A DNA stretch of 64,000 nucleotides from assembly GCA_947471745.1 (NCBI GenBank), contig CANJKZ010000723.1, forward strand, positions 5,993,001 through 6,057,000. Reading direction: 5' to 3'. Below the pieces are notes generated by a model. That model was not told the origin of the DNA. It did no database searches and saw only the letters and a program-made list of their open reading frames with translations. Below are positions 32,791 to 44,829 of this stretch, piece after piece. The translations under genes and the position numbers were made by a program. This DNA comes from Closterium sp. Naga37s-1 (lineage: Eukaryota > Streptophyta > Zygnematophyceae > Desmidiales > Closteriaceae). Position 1 is the stretch's first letter, and each line of letters opens with the position of its first letter.

Positions 32791-33619
32791 TGTTGGTGCA
32801 ACCCTACGGTTTGCACTTGGCTTGTTGTCCGTGTGCGTGCATGCGTGTGAGCATGGAATGGAATGAGTGCATGAAATAAATATATATTTCATGATTATAA
32901 TTGTGTGTGAATGATGGGTCATGATGTCGTGTGTGTGTGTCAAGTCAATAGCGAATTATCGCTAGTCGCGTGTAACGTGGTCATTTTGTGTGTCACGCGC
33001 GGTTTCTATTTGTCGTGCGCGGTTTCTATTTTGTCGCTTGTCGAACGTTCGGCGTGTCGCAGGTGTGTGCAGCAGACCCATCAAGAACTCAAGGATGAGT
33101 TTGTGATGAAGAACCCGAGCCCTACTGTCAACATTCAAGTGATCGCGAAGCTCGCCAAAAGGGTACACCTCAAGAAATTGAATTAGTTACATTACTTTGT
33201 GTAGTGTAACATTTCACTTGGTGTAGGCCCTAGTGAAGGGTAGTTTCGAGACCCTTCGTGGTTGGGGACAGTGTGGTACTGTTCCACATCACTGGACCTC
33301 AGCTCTTGGGGTTTGTAGGAGCTGGGATTCATTCCCAACTCGTAACTCTTCTTAACTCTTTCTATCTCGTGTTCTAAGACTATAGTGGCTGCCATAGTGC
33401 CGTTCGTTCAAACCAACGCTGTGTCGTCAATTCTTAGTTGAATCATGCGATTCAAATTGCCTATTGTAGGCGACGTTATGACGCTCCAGATCCAAGTTGA
33501 ATCAGGTCATTTAAAGCTGTGACCAGAACGCTATGAACGTTTAAAGCCTCTGTGCAGAAATCCGACTGTGCACTCTATCTTTCGTTTTAGGCATATTGTA
33601 GCCTACTGTGACTATAACA
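32791..33619 (+). repeat. 5' LTR of copia C2
   Basis: It begins TGTTGGTGCAACCCTACGG and ends GTGACTATAACA. Its first 25 bases can fold as a hairpin (GTGCAA against TTGCAC). GAACGTTC at 33043-33050 is a two-unit heat-shock-type palindrome only. Confidence 0.93.
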
Positions 33620-33621
33620 AG

Positions 33622-33634
33622 TGGTATCAGAGCC
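33622..33634 (+). other. Primer-binding site of C2
   Basis: TGGTATCAGAGCC lies two bases after the 5' LTR: the iMet-tRNA-type site. Confidence 0.9.
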
Positions 33635-33653
33635 CCTTGGAGCAGTTTTGACA

Positions 33654-34687
33654 ATGGCTGGACCTGAAGAGAGGGTGGCAGAGGTGCTGGTGGCTGTAGA
33701 GAAGCCCAAGCACAAGGCCAAGCCCATGATTCAGCCGTGGTGCCCGTGCAACCTACTCTTGGACCTTCTAGTGACGAACCAAGAGTGTTCGAGGTTGACA
33801 AGTTCAACGGTGACAATTTTGCTGAGTGGTCCTTCAGAATGGAGAATGTGTTTGATCACTATGAATTGCTGGAGGTGATGGAAGAAACGGAGAAGCGTCC
33901 CGAGAACGACCTGGAGAAGAGCCCGTGGGTGCGGAAGAGCGCACAAGGCTATGTGCTACTTGGGCAAGCATTGGGGAGCAGCAAAATCCGTCACATCAAG
34001 TCATTCCAGCGTGAACCACAGAAAGGACCAAAGGCATGGGCTGCTTTAAAGGGTGTACACGCTCCTGCAACAGCGGCGGTAGCTGTGGTGTTGGAACAGC
34101 AAATGGCGACACTACGAATTGAAGAAGATGAAGCGGTTGAAGAAGGGGTGCAAAATTTCTTTGACTTGTTGACGCGACTTGAAGGAGCAGATTTGAACTA
34201 CAGTGAGCTCCAGAAGAAGACCAAGTTGCTGGCCCTACTCCTGGAATCGTGGTCCTCGCTCATCATCAACTTGAACCGTGATCTGCCCCGTCTCTCGCTT
34301 GAAGACGTGAAGCGCGCGATCCTTCAAGAGGACTTCCACCACCGTGAGTTGGCGAGTGCGGATGGCGCTGTGCCAGCGAGCGTAGGCCGTGGATATGGCC
34401 GAGAAAGAGGAAGAGGATGAGGGGGAGGAAAGTTTGGTGGCAGCAACTTCAGCAGAGGCCGCGGAAGTGGCGGTTACGGCAGCGACAACAAGAGCTACGG
34501 ACGCGGTCGCGGCCGATTCGACGGCGAGTGTCACTATTGCCACAAGAGCGGATACATGTGGCGCGACTGCTACAAACTCCCTGACGGATGGACCCCTGCT
34601 CAAGGCCAAGAGGGTAGAGGAGCAGGGGAGGGAGAGGAAGAGGCTGCGGAGGCCGTGGCGGTCGCGGAGGTGGTGCTGCAAACATGA
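33654..34687 (+). pseudogene. gag of copia C2
   Basis: ATG 33654 (MAGPEERVAEVL) starts gag. A frameshift near 33735 moves coding to the frame with FEVDKFNGDNFAEWSFRM, a typical copia gag domain (to about 34370: DLPRLSLEDVKRAILQED). TGA at 34418-34420 interrupts an RGRG tract. The zinc knuckle CHYCHKSGYMWRDC has Tyr where the family has His (CX2CX4HX4C), so zinc binding is probably lost. Another shift precedes an RGG-rich tail that leads into the protease frame. Confidence 0.86.
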
Positions 34688-34980
34688 AGAGCGGAGATAA
34701 CAAGGACTCGAGCGACGATCGGTTCCCGGGTCAATTCTTCTTTGTGTCAACACAAGCACCGGCTGCACCAGAGGAGGATGAAGGCTTTGATGAGCCTGCA
34801 GCTGTGGGGAAGGTGACCCTACACTCCCTGGACTATTGGGTGATCGATAGCGGCGCTACCTATAGCATGACACCTCGCGCGGACTTGCTTACCGGACTCG
34901 AACCGTCACTGGTGAAGCATGTCACATCGGCTTTGGGGCAGCAAGCAGAGGTGAAAGGCATGGGCAAGGGGCCATGTTCG
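34688..34980 (+). pseudogene. Protease segment of copia C2
   Basis: The frame holding ATG 34684 encodes DDRFPGQFFFVST, then LDYWVIDSGATYSMTP with the aspartic protease triad DSG. Near 34968 the frame shifts into the large pol frame. The domain would cut the polyprotein as a dimer. Confidence 0.88.
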
Positions 34981-37900
34981 AGGGTGCTGATGGGAAGATG
35001 GTGGGCCTCAAGAACGTGCTTTGGGTGCCCAGCCTTGCTGCAAACCTGATTTCCGTGCGGCGGTTGGCAAAGGCCGGCATGAACACGAACTCGAAGGCCA
35101 CAAGGCTTGGCGATCGGATTCTTTGGGACCTTCATGAGGACAGGGATGTCTACAACGAGATGTGGCAGATCCTTGTGGTCCCAATGCTTAAGGAGAGGCA
35201 AGTGGCAGCAAGCGTCAGCAACAAAGGTGGAGCGGTTGGTAGCGACGATGGCGCGAACGGTCGCACTAAGGAGAATGTGCTCAAGAAGAGCAAACCTGGA
35301 GGGACCAGCAAGTTCAGTGAACCTAAGGAGAGTGGTGCAGCAGCCAAGGAGCAGCAAAAGGGTGAGGAGAACCCCGAGGCAGCAGCGGAGGAGGACTACG
35401 GAGAGAGTATGTGGGGCGCTATTGCGAGCGCGGCATTCTCCAATCCAACTTCAGCTACGGGGGAGTGTGATTGGCTCACTTTGCATCGGCGAATGGGGCA
35501 CATGGCGTTGCCCATCTTGCAGCAGCTAATGAAGAACCAGATGGTTGCTAGCATACGTGTGAAGGGGGAGCCCGATGAGGTGCTTGGCTGCCCAACGTGC
35601 ATGCAAGCCAAGTTCACCCGTTTCCTATTCTCTAGTTCGGAGGCAACGGCTAAGGCACCACTTGATGAGGTGGTGATGGACGTGGTGGGCCCCCTGAAGC
35701 TTGGAGATGCTGGAGCTGAGTATTTCCTCACTATTGTGGACGTCTACACCCGTATGACTTGGGTGTACGTGCCGGCCAAGAAGAGCGACGTGGCTGAAAC
35801 GTTGAAGACGGATTGGTTCCCGATGATGGAGCGGCAACAAGACCGTCTAGTCAAGTCAATCCGCACCGATCGAGGGGGAGAGTTCCTGAGCAAGGAGTTT
35901 GGGTTGTGGCTGAAGAAGAGTGGTATTCAGCACTCCCTCACCATGCCATACTCCCCTGCAATGAGCGGCATCGCTGAGCGAGCGGACCGCACAATCACGG
36001 AGGCGGCACGCGGGTTGCTCATTGAAGCCGGGCTACCCGACTATTTCTGGCCTGATGCGGTGCGGAGCGCATGTGTGGCCAAGAACAGAGTTTTGACTCA
36101 TGTGGGAGCAGACAAATGGGTGCCCTATGTGGAGTCGCTTGGAAGGAAGCCTAAGGTGGATATGCTTCGGGTGTTCGGGTGCATGTGCATGGCGCTCGTT
36201 CCTAAGCATCTTCGGCACAACAAGCTTGGTGTCAAGGCGATATGGGCTGTGCACTTGGGCATGGCTCAAAACAGCAAGGGCTGGCGTCTTTGGGACCCAT
36301 TCACCAAGAAATTCCTGGTGAGCAGGGACTGCAATTTCATGGAGAACTTCATGTACAAGGATTGGAAGGCGGAGAATGAGGCGAAGATAGGCGTGCGGTT
36401 TGGGGAGGTGAAGAGTTCCGGCTTGGAGCATGTGGAGCTGCCTTTGGAGCTGAGCAGTAGCAGCACCACCACAAGGCAATCCTCCATTGTGAATTGGGGA
36501 GAGGAGGCCAAGGATGCAGAGGAAGAAGAGGAGGAGGTGCAGCAAGTGAGCGAGCGTGCGCCGACACTTCCTTCCCGCACTACAAGTGCTCCACGGAACC
36601 GAGCCATACCGCAGCAACGCCAAGGCCTTCAAGTCCCTGCAGCTGAGGAGGAAGGAAGGGGCAAAAGGAGAGTTCAACCCCCTAATAGGCTGACCTATGA
36701 TGCGCCGGGAAAGCAGGGCAAGACAGCCCTGGCCGGAGTGGCAATGATGGTCGGAGACGATGAGGAGAGTGACTACGAGGAGTGTGCCTTCGCGTTCTTC
36801 TCTCTGGTGGAGATGCCGGGAGAACCAGCAACTCTCAAGGAGGCTTTGGAGATTAGTGATGCTAAGGAGTGGAAGAAGGCCATGGAGAGTGAGCTGAAGA
36901 GCATCGAGGAGAAGGACACGTTTGAATTGGTGGAGCTACCGGAGGGGCGTACGGCGATAACGTCCAAGTGGCTCTTCAAAATCAAGTCGGATGCCGACGG
37001 CAAGATCGAGCGCTACAAGTCTAGGCTTGAAGCCAAGGGGTACCAGCAGAAGGAGAAGGTGGACTTCAAGGAGCTGTTTGCCTCTGTGGTGAAGCCAACG
37101 ACGCTGCGAACCCTATTCGCGGGAGCTGCCATCAAAGGATGGGTGGTAAAGCTAATGGACATCGTAACGGCATTCCTTAACGGCATCCTTGAGGAGGAGA
37201 TTTTTATGGCGCAGCCAGAGGGGTTTGATGATAGTAGTGGCAGAGTTTGGAAGCTGAAGAAGGCCTTCTATGGGCTGAAGCAGGCCCCTAGGCAATGGTA
37301 CATGAAGCTGCGCAAAGTGTTGGAGGAGATCGGCTTCACTCCCTCAACGGCCGATCACTCCTTGTTCATGCTTGGCGAGGGGGAGCAGAGGAGCTTCATG
37401 GTGGTTTATGTGGATGACATTCTCATATTCTCACCCTCCTCTGACCTTGTGAAGGAGGTGATGCTGAAGCTTCAAGACAAGTTCAAGTGCAAGTCCCTTG
37501 GTGACGTGAACTTCTACCTTGGGCTCCACATCGAACGAGACGTGGAGAAGCGGAGCATGCGAGTGCACCAACGGAAGTACCTGGAGGTGTTGGCTGCCAA
37601 CTTTGGCCAGAGTGAAGGTCATGTGGGTACTCCCTTTCCTTCTGGGTTCAAGTGTGTGAAGGGACCAGCGGAGGAGAGCGTTGGAGAAGAGGAGAGGCGC
37701 CGTTTTCACTCGTTAGTGGGCAGCCTCATGTATGCGGCGGTAAACACCCGACCGGACGTTGCGTTTCCTATCAGACAGCTAGCTAGGGTTGTGCAATGCT
37801 CTAATGAGGAGAAGGTAGCAGCTGGAATGAGGTTGGCCAAGTATCTTGGCCAAACACCGACCGTTGGGCTGCAAAACTCGGCGGCGGCGCAAAGACGCCA

Positions 37901-38405
37901 AAAGGGCGCGGATGGTGTAGAACCCGGGCGTTTGTTCCTCACCGCTTACTCGGATGCTTCATATGCATCGGAACCAGAGGACATGACAAGTGTTGGAGGC
38001 TTCATATGCTGTGTTTGTGGAGGCCCAACTACTTGAGAGAGCAAGAAGCAGGTTGACCAAGCTTTGAGCTCGGTGGAGTCCGAGTACGTGGCACTCTTCC
38101 GTGCGGTACGGGAGATTGTGTGGCAGCGGCGTTTGTTGGCTGGATCGGGGGAGGAGCAGCAAGGAACTACCCCACTGTATTGTGACAGCCAGGGTGCCAT
38201 TGCTCTTGCTAAGAACCCTGTGTTGCATGGACTGACGAAGCACATGAGGGTGAAGTGGCATTGGACGAGGAGCATGGTAACCGCGGGTGAAGTTGAGTTG
38301 CGCTACGTGAAGACCACGGGGCAGCCGGCTGACATGATGACTAAGAGGCTGGTGGAGCAGCAGCATTGGAAGTGTTGCAAGCTGGCTGGGATGGCTCTGA
38401 ACTAA
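34974..38405 (+). pseudogene. pol of copia C2: integrase, RT, RNase H; one internal stop
   Basis: A 1020-residue frame to TGA 38034-38036 carries GAG-pre-integrase (LTLHRRMGHMALP, GCPTCMQAKF), integrase DDE (VMDVVGPL, IRTDRGGEF, MSGIAERADRT), integrase tail, an acidic linker, RT (MDIVTAFLNGIL, YGLKQAPRQWY, YVDD at 37407-37418) and the start of RNase H (AYSDASYASE). After the stop the same frame continues to 38405 with SSVESEYVALFRAVREIVW, YCDSQGAIALAKN and the C-terminus. C1 has Trp (TGG) at the stop. Apart from this stop the enzymatic core looks intact. Confidence 0.92.
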
Positions 38406-38433
38406 GAGAGCAAGATCCTAAGGCCAACAATCC

Positions 38434-38444
38434 GAGGGGGAGTT
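38434..38444 (+). other. Polypurine tract of C2
   Basis: GAGGGGGAG is followed by TT and the 3' LTR. Confidence 0.85.
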
Positions 38445-39268
38445 TGTTGGTGCAACCCTACGGTTTGCACTCGGCTTGTTGTCCGTGTGCTTGCATGCGT
38501 GTGTGCATGGAATGGTATGAGGGCATGGGATAATATATATTTCATGCTCATAATAATGTATGAATGTTGAGTCATGATGTTGAATGTGTGTGTGTCGAGT
38601 CAATAGTGAATTATCACTCGTCGCGTGTAACGCGGTCATTTTGTGTGTCCCGCGCGGTTTCTATTTTGTCGTGCGCGGTTTCTATTTTGTCGCTTGTCGA
38701 ACGTTCGGCGTGTCGCAGGTGTTTGCAGCAGAACCATCAAGAACTCAAGGATGAGTTTGTGATGAAGAACCCGAGCCTTGGTGTCAAGACTCAAGTGATC
38801 GCGAAGCCCGCGAAAAGGGTACACCTCAAGATATTGAAGATAGTTACATTACTTTGTGTAGTGTAACATTTCAGTTGGTGTAGGCCCTAGTGAAGGGTAG
38901 TTTCGAGACCCTTCGTGGTTGGGGACAGTGTGGCACTGTTTCACATCACTGTACCTCGGATCTTGGGGTTTGTAGGAGCTGGGAGTCATTCCCAACTCGT
39001 AACTCTTCCTAAGTCTTCCTATCTTGTGTTCTAAGACTATAGTGGCTGCCATAGTGCCGTTCGTTCAAACCAAAGCTGTGTCATCAATACTTGGTGAAAT
39101 CGTGCGATCTAAATTGCCTATTGTAGGCGACGTTAAGACGCTCCAGATCCAAGTTGAGTGAGGTCATTTGAAGCTGTTACCAGAACGCTATGAACGTTTA
39201 AAGCCGCTGTGCAGAAATTCGACTTTGCACTCTATCTTTGTACATTGTAGCCCACTGTGACTATAACA
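38445..39268 (+). repeat. 3' LTR of copia C2
   Basis: 824 bp, beginning TGTTGGTGCAACCC and ending GTGACTATAACA, matching 32791-33619 with scattered differences and small indels. Confidence 0.93.
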
Positions 39269-39273
39269 CGGTC

Positions 39274-39622
39274 GGCAGACGGCGGAAAGAAGTCAAGCGG
39301 TGCAAGAGTTGTACGTAGCGTGTCATGCCACTCGCAGGGAGCTTGGCACAGGCCGTAGACCGGTCGACGCAGCTACCACTGGGTCCTAGGAGGGAAAGAG
39401 CTAGTGAATCCAGGCGGACGACGCAACCAGATCTGCTCATGCAGGCTTCTTGTAGGAACGCTGTGGAGAAGTCCAAGGAGTGCAACTCGTAGTCTCGCTG
39501 AGCTGCTATATGCAGCAACACCCAAAGAGTGGTCATCTTTGGGGTGGGAGCGAAGGTCTGGAAGAATTCTACCCCTCTCGCTGACTGAAGCCTCTTGCCA
39601 CGTAGCGTGCCTTGTGTTAGAG
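39274..39622 (-). pseudogene. Family-B copia fragment B4, part 2: RT N-terminal region
   Basis: Continuation of B4 beyond C2. The minus strand encodes TLWVLLHIAAQRDYELHS and LDFSTAFLQ, matching B1 and B2 RT, with frame breaks after AFLQ. The match fades near 39622 at the ARYVA-like motif. Confidence 0.85.
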
Positions 39623-40300
39623 ACTAAGGACGGAGTCTATGAAGATTATGGGCCAAAATCGTTGGCTTAGAATTTTGGAGAGAAAGGTCGTCGTCACAAG
39701 AAACGTCGTCCAGGAAAAACGCACAGTTGAAATTTCACCAATTTTGAATATGTTGTAGCCTCAGACCGTAGCTACATTTCACAAGTTGAATCGTATTAAG
39801 AGGTGAAGTTTGTCTCGAGTTATCGATTTCGGCGCACTTGGGGGTATGCTGCCAAACGAACTTAACTCAATCACTAAGTTCTCACAATTACCACACAAGA
39901 AAGTTAGAGTAGCAATTAACCAGGTGGGAGGGGAAGAGGAGGATGAGAGGGAAGGTCCCCAAGGAGTCCCCAACCAAGGAAACCCCATAAGCACATCAAA
40001 TCCCCTCCCTATAGCAACCCCACTTTTACATTTGGTCACTTTCCCAACCTCCACGATCCACCTCACCCAAGTTGGACACACTTGCCAACCCAATTTGATT
40101 TCTCCCAACCACTTGGCAGCATCAACAGTGATGGGGACGAATTTCCCACATGCCATAGCTCAAGCATGCACCCTCAATGCACACTCATTCTAGCAAGCTT
40201 CATCCCCTTTCAATTTTCTTCCATCACTTATCCCAACGAACAACCAAACATCTCCGTTATGCCCAAATCTGCAGCACCCCTTTGCAGACTCTGTCTCATG
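39623..40300. other. Unassigned 680-bp island
   Basis: I cannot assign this AT-richer stretch to any element here. Open frames of about 125 residues exist on both strands (39810-40193 plus, 39779-40156 minus). Neither shows a domain, zinc knuckle or retroelement motif, and they overlap antisense. It lies between B4 and the broken 3' end of D1, so it may be host sequence or an unrecognised element. Confidence 0.4.
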
Positions 40301-40303
40301 GCA

Positions 40304-43300
40304 TTAAGCTCCACACCCTCTCATTATAGCCCCATAGGAATAGGCTATCTCATCCCCGTCCATCTGCTCAGCCACACTCCCAGCAGGTACCACCTTTGGC
40401 TTTCCAAAACTAGGATAGGTTAGCCTATTAGGGGGGCGCACATCCCTCATAGGACACTCAGGCGGACATTGGGCACGTGGTGGAGCATCTTGCTGCTGCT
40501 GCTGCTGATCCTCCACCTCAGATTCTCCCCCATCCTCTGTCACCCCAGAGATCTCCTCCTCTGAGAAAGTGACCTGCACTTGCCTTGAAGGCCGCTGCAC
40601 CTCATCGGCCTCAATGATCAGTGGTGTAGTAAGAAGCTTCTGCTGCTACTGCTTCCACTCCTTGTAGTACAAGGACTCAAGGAACTTCACATCCCTTGAC
40701 ACATTCAGCTGCTCCTCCATGCTAACTGGTGCAGGGGCAAGAAAACAGTAGGCAGGTTCATCCTCCCCATCCGGGTCATAGCCATGCGGTAGAATCAGCA
40801 ATGCCTCCTCGGTCCCAACCTGCTGCTCTACTACATCAGCTCCTGCTGTCAACTTCTTCGTAGGCATACGGGTACGTCCTGGCCTGGAGACAGGTGTCTC
40901 CCATCCCTTCATAACGACACCCTTCGGCTTCTTAGTTCTCCCCTACTGCTGCTCTCCTCCCTCGGATCCAGCAGCTCCACTTGTGCTACCGCCGCCAGTC
41001 ACCACACCATTTTCTCCACCAGCAGGTGCCTCCTGCACCTTCTCTCCATCACCACCATCTGCAGCTGCCTCCTCTACCTCCTCCCACACACTAGGAGTCA
41101 GGTCCAGCTGCATGGTGATCTGCTCCATCTGCTGGGACACCCTGGCCTTTGGCTGTTTCTCCCAGCTCCCATACATCATGCCCTCAACAAACTTCACATC
41201 CCTGCTGTCAAACAACACACCCTTGGATGGTTCCCACAGCAGCAATCCCTTGCTCTCAGCAGCCAGCCCCAAATGCACACACCAGGTTGCACTCGCCCCC
41301 AACTTACTTCAATATGTCATGGGGACGTGGGCGACTGCCATGCAACCGAACACCCTTAGCATGTCCACCGGCGGCTTCCTCCCAAGCCACCTCTCCAACG
41401 GCACCCACGAGTCATGTTCATAGCGACGGTAGCGTGCCGAACAGCATGGGGCCACATCGAGTTGAACAGCTCAGATTCAATGAGCAGCGCCCTAGCTGTC
41501 TCCAGAATTGTCCGGTTCGCCCGTTCTGCTACACCGTTAGACTGTGGGGTATAAGCTATTGTCAGCTCCCTACGGATATCCTGCTTCTTGAGCCAGGCCG
41601 TCATCTCAACTCCAAGGAACTCACCACCCCGATCTGTCCTAATCCGCTTCACCACACACTCCTCTTGCTTCTCCATGAATGGCAGCCAATCTTCCCTTAT
41701 CGTAGAGGCGGCGTGGTCCTTCTGCTTCAGCGGATATGTCCACATAAGCTTGCTCCAATCATCCACTATGGTCAGAAAGTACCGCTCTACCTTGTGCCCC
41801 TGAACCGGCAGCGGCCCCACCAAGTCCATGTGGACCAACTCTAAAAGCTTCTTGCTCCTGCCTTCACACTATGGAAGGGGAAACGGGTGATTCGGATTTC
41901 ACAGTTGGCAACATGTGGCTGGCCGTTCAGCTTCAGACCCTTGACGGCCCCATCCTTCTCCAGCTGCTTCAGCAAAGGCATTGCTACATGCCCCAAGCGT
42001 CGGTGTGCCGTTGCCCAATCCGTCTCCCCAGATTTGGCCGACACTTTCACACCAACCCCTCCAACGATGTTGCACCCCCCCTTGGGAAGCAGACCCCTCT
42101 TCAGCCTGCCCCCATCCGTGCCACGCCAACGCCAGCAGCTAGCACATGGATCTGTACACGTCCCTGCTTTCGTGCAGATCCCACAGCACCCGATTGCCCA
42201 GCTGCCCCTTGCAAGTGCGTGCCCCATCCGTGCTAGTGCTCACCCCAGCCTTGGCAAGCTTACGAAGGGAGATGAGGTTGGCCTTGAGATCAGGAACGAG
42301 GAGAACGTCGTGCAGCACCACCGGCTTGCCAACCGCTCCCTTAAACGCAGCTCGTCCCGCACCAGCCACCTTTACTCGTGTCCAGAGGCGGAGCACACCT
42401 CGTTGATCGGTGCAGCGCGTACGTTGTCCAGCATGTCCTTGCGCGGCGTCATCGTCCAAGCAGCACCCGTGTCCAACACCCAATAGTCCAGGGGGTGCAG
42501 CTCTGCTTCAACCTTGGCAGAGGCATCTTCTTGCTCCCCGTGCTCTCCAATATGGAAAAACTGGCCCGTAGTGCGCTCCTTCTTCTTTTCCGCACCGCCG
42601 TCGCTCTTCGGGTTGTTGTCGGATGAATCGGCGACCATGCTCGTGCCGTTTTTCTGGTTCCTCCGCGCGCCGCCATCCTGGTGACGATTCTGGGGGGTCC
42701 ATCCATTGGGATTCTTATAGCACAAAAACCAGGGGTGCCCCTCCTTCTCACAATACCAGCAACTCCCTTTCATTTTTCCACCAGCACCCGACTAGCCCCC
42801 ATGTCCAGATTTCGCACCGCGACCCCAACCGGTATCTCGTTGTTGGTCGTTGCAGTCATCGTCCTTATTTGTACCGCGTCCTGGACCATCGAAGCCACAA
42901 CCTCTGCCACGTCGGCTCCCTTGCATCCCGTGGCCGCTGCTGCCGTCATCTCCACCCCTCAGTTGGCGGCGACGGAAGTCCTCCTCCAAAGTCTTTGTCC
43001 GCACCCACTTGAGCGTCCACGAGCTCTGGTTCTGCGGCAAGCTCAATCCGCTCGTGAATTGAAGCCACAATTCAGGCAGCAACAAGAGCATCTTCAAGCA
43101 CTAAGTCTGCTACGGGTAGGTAATTCCCGCGGTTGCCAACTTCGCGTAGAGGTTGCGCATCTTGTCCAGGATAGGTTGCACCGGCTCTCCCTCGCGCAGG
43201 CGCAGTGCGGACAGCTCCCTCTCGAGCATCAATGTTGCAACAACGGAGGTCGGGGCATGCAGCTCCTTCAATACGGTCCACGCCTCCGGACCGCACTCAA

Positions 43301-43664
43301 CCTCCGGCAGCAGGTGCATATCGTGGTGACGCTGGTTCAGCTCCAAACTCTGCGACATCAAATAGTAACCAGCCGAGGAGCGCTCGTCCCAGTCTTCCTG
43401 CAGTATGGACTCACTCAGTCTAGGCTCCTCCCCAATCATTAGTTTCAGCAATCCAATCTGACGGAAATAGAGTTGCATTTTCCAGGCCCAATCATCATAG
43501 CCCTCACCATTGAACTTCTCGACGGTGAAGTTATTCAGCACCTCCTTGATCAGCGAGCCCTGCTTTGTTTGCGCTCCCCTTGGCGCTGAAACACCAGAAT
43601 CTTGGCTGCTGCTATGATCTTGGCCTGAAGCTTCACCAGCTCCCGTCGAGGTGTTGCCCGCCAT
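40304..43664 (-). pseudogene. Family-D copia D1: gag to integrase, 3' half lost
   Basis: Minus strand. Gag (43664-43110) starts MAGNTSTGAGEASGQ and has the copia gag motif VEKFNGEGYDDWAWKMQLYF. The zinc knuckle CWYCEKEGHPWFLC is followed by protease VLDTGAAWTMTP. GAG-pre-integrase contains AHRRLGHVAMP; integrase has HMDLVGPLP, IRTDRGGEF and QSNGVAERANRT, then a tail FDSRDVKFVEGMMYGSWEK. Several frameshifts. Near 40720 the sequence switches from linker MEEQL to a second integrase tail (SRDVKFLESLYYKEWK) and linker. RT and RNase H are absent. Confidence 0.86.
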
Positions 43665-43695
43665 AGCTACCTATAACGAGGATCACTATAACGCA

Positions 43696-43707
43696 GCTTT
43701 GATACCA
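43696..43707 (-). other. Primer-binding site of D1
   Basis: The minus strand reads TGGTATCAAAGC three bases after the shared LTR, an iMet-type site with one change. Confidence 0.8.
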
Positions 43708-43710
43708 GCT

Positions 43711-44787
43711 TGCTGGTGTAAGGGCCTAGTAAACTCAAGCTATTAGGAATTAATAAAGCTTAAAACCTCTCCTCGGGGTCACCTCCAAGGGTCCTTGGGT
43801 GCCCGGTACAAGACCAGCCCCTATCATCGGGTCCGAGTTTGTAGAGAGAGGGACCAAGAATGACTTAGCCAAAATAACGAGAGTCCCTTGTACATCGCGC
43901 GGCGTGCCATGCAGACCATTAATCGGATTAAGCCGAGAATTTCCTACATCGAAGCTTGCTCCAAGAGCTTTAAAATGAACCAAATTGCCTCGCAAAATAA
44001 GTTCTGCCATAACAAAGTTATGGCTCGGACAGCGTTTGCCCAGTGTTGAAGTGCCAGCATACAAGCGTTGACTCGATAGCATTCTGCCGTCGAACCGCGT
44101 AGAAACGAAGTTCCAGCTAGGGAGGAATTCGCTTGAATCAAATTGACTATATCCAGGTACAAACAGAGAAGAAATATATAGTTCTAGCTAGCAAGGACCT
44201 TTGGAATCAACCTGGGAACAACCAGGGATGATTCCAAATAATTCCAAGTAACAGAACCAACCTGGCCGGACAAAACAGCAGGTGGTAGGTTGGTAAACAA
44301 CCTCTGGTTCTGTTTTTCCAACCTGGGAAAACAACAACCAGGTTCAGGTCCTAAAAACAGAACCTGTTTTGTCTTTGCCCAACCAGCCAAATGCTGGTTC
44401 CGCTGGTTTCCCTTGGCCCTGTCGCATGCAGATACAGACAAACAACATCCAACCTTCACCTAAATTGTACCCCTACACTAGAGTCAACCAAACAAAACAG
44501 TACAATTTTGAGTTGGATTGAACTGAATCTGCGCAATCAATCCAACTGAACCGCAATGCTTCTATCTTGGGTTCCTTTGCAAGCTCGTCCTTTCTGCTTG
44601 CACTGTTCATAGCGCGTACAATGTTGTGCCGAAGCGCACATTGCGCAAGTACCTGCAAATGCTTCAAGCAAAAATTGCGAAAGCAAGCAAACACACGAAC
44701 ATTCTATTAACACCCAAATGCATTCGCACACGCATACTCGTACATGCAGACGGCAGGATGCCGTGCAATGTGAATTTGCACCCAACA
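43711..44787 (-). repeat. LTR shared by D1 (as 5' LTR) and D2 (as 3' LTR)
   Basis: The 1077-bp repeat starts (minus strand) TGTTGGGTGCAAATTC next to the D2 purine tract and ends CTTACACCAGCA next to the D1 primer site. It corresponds to 49379-49986, which lacks about 440 internal bases. One LTR therefore serves two adjacent elements in the same orientation. Confidence 0.85.
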
Positions 44788-44829
44788 CACTCCCCCTCAG
44801 CCTGCCGGCTGCATCCCCATCATTCCATG

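Larger units (their letters stand above)
32791..39268 (+). mobile_element. Ty1/copia retrotransposon C2 (6478 bp)
   Basis: LTRs of 829 and 824 bp, iMet primer site, gag, pol and purine tract are all present, with the duplication CGGTC. The LTRs differ by several small indels and substitutions, so this insertion is older than B1, B2, gypsy and A1. The polyprotein is in one frame from 34974 to 38405 except for one TGA, but gag and protease have several lesions. Confidence 0.94.

Noticed and set aside
33043..33050. Heat-shock element in the C2 LTR
   Set aside because: GAACGTTC gives only two units and I see no TATA box close downstream; too weak next to the gypsy case.
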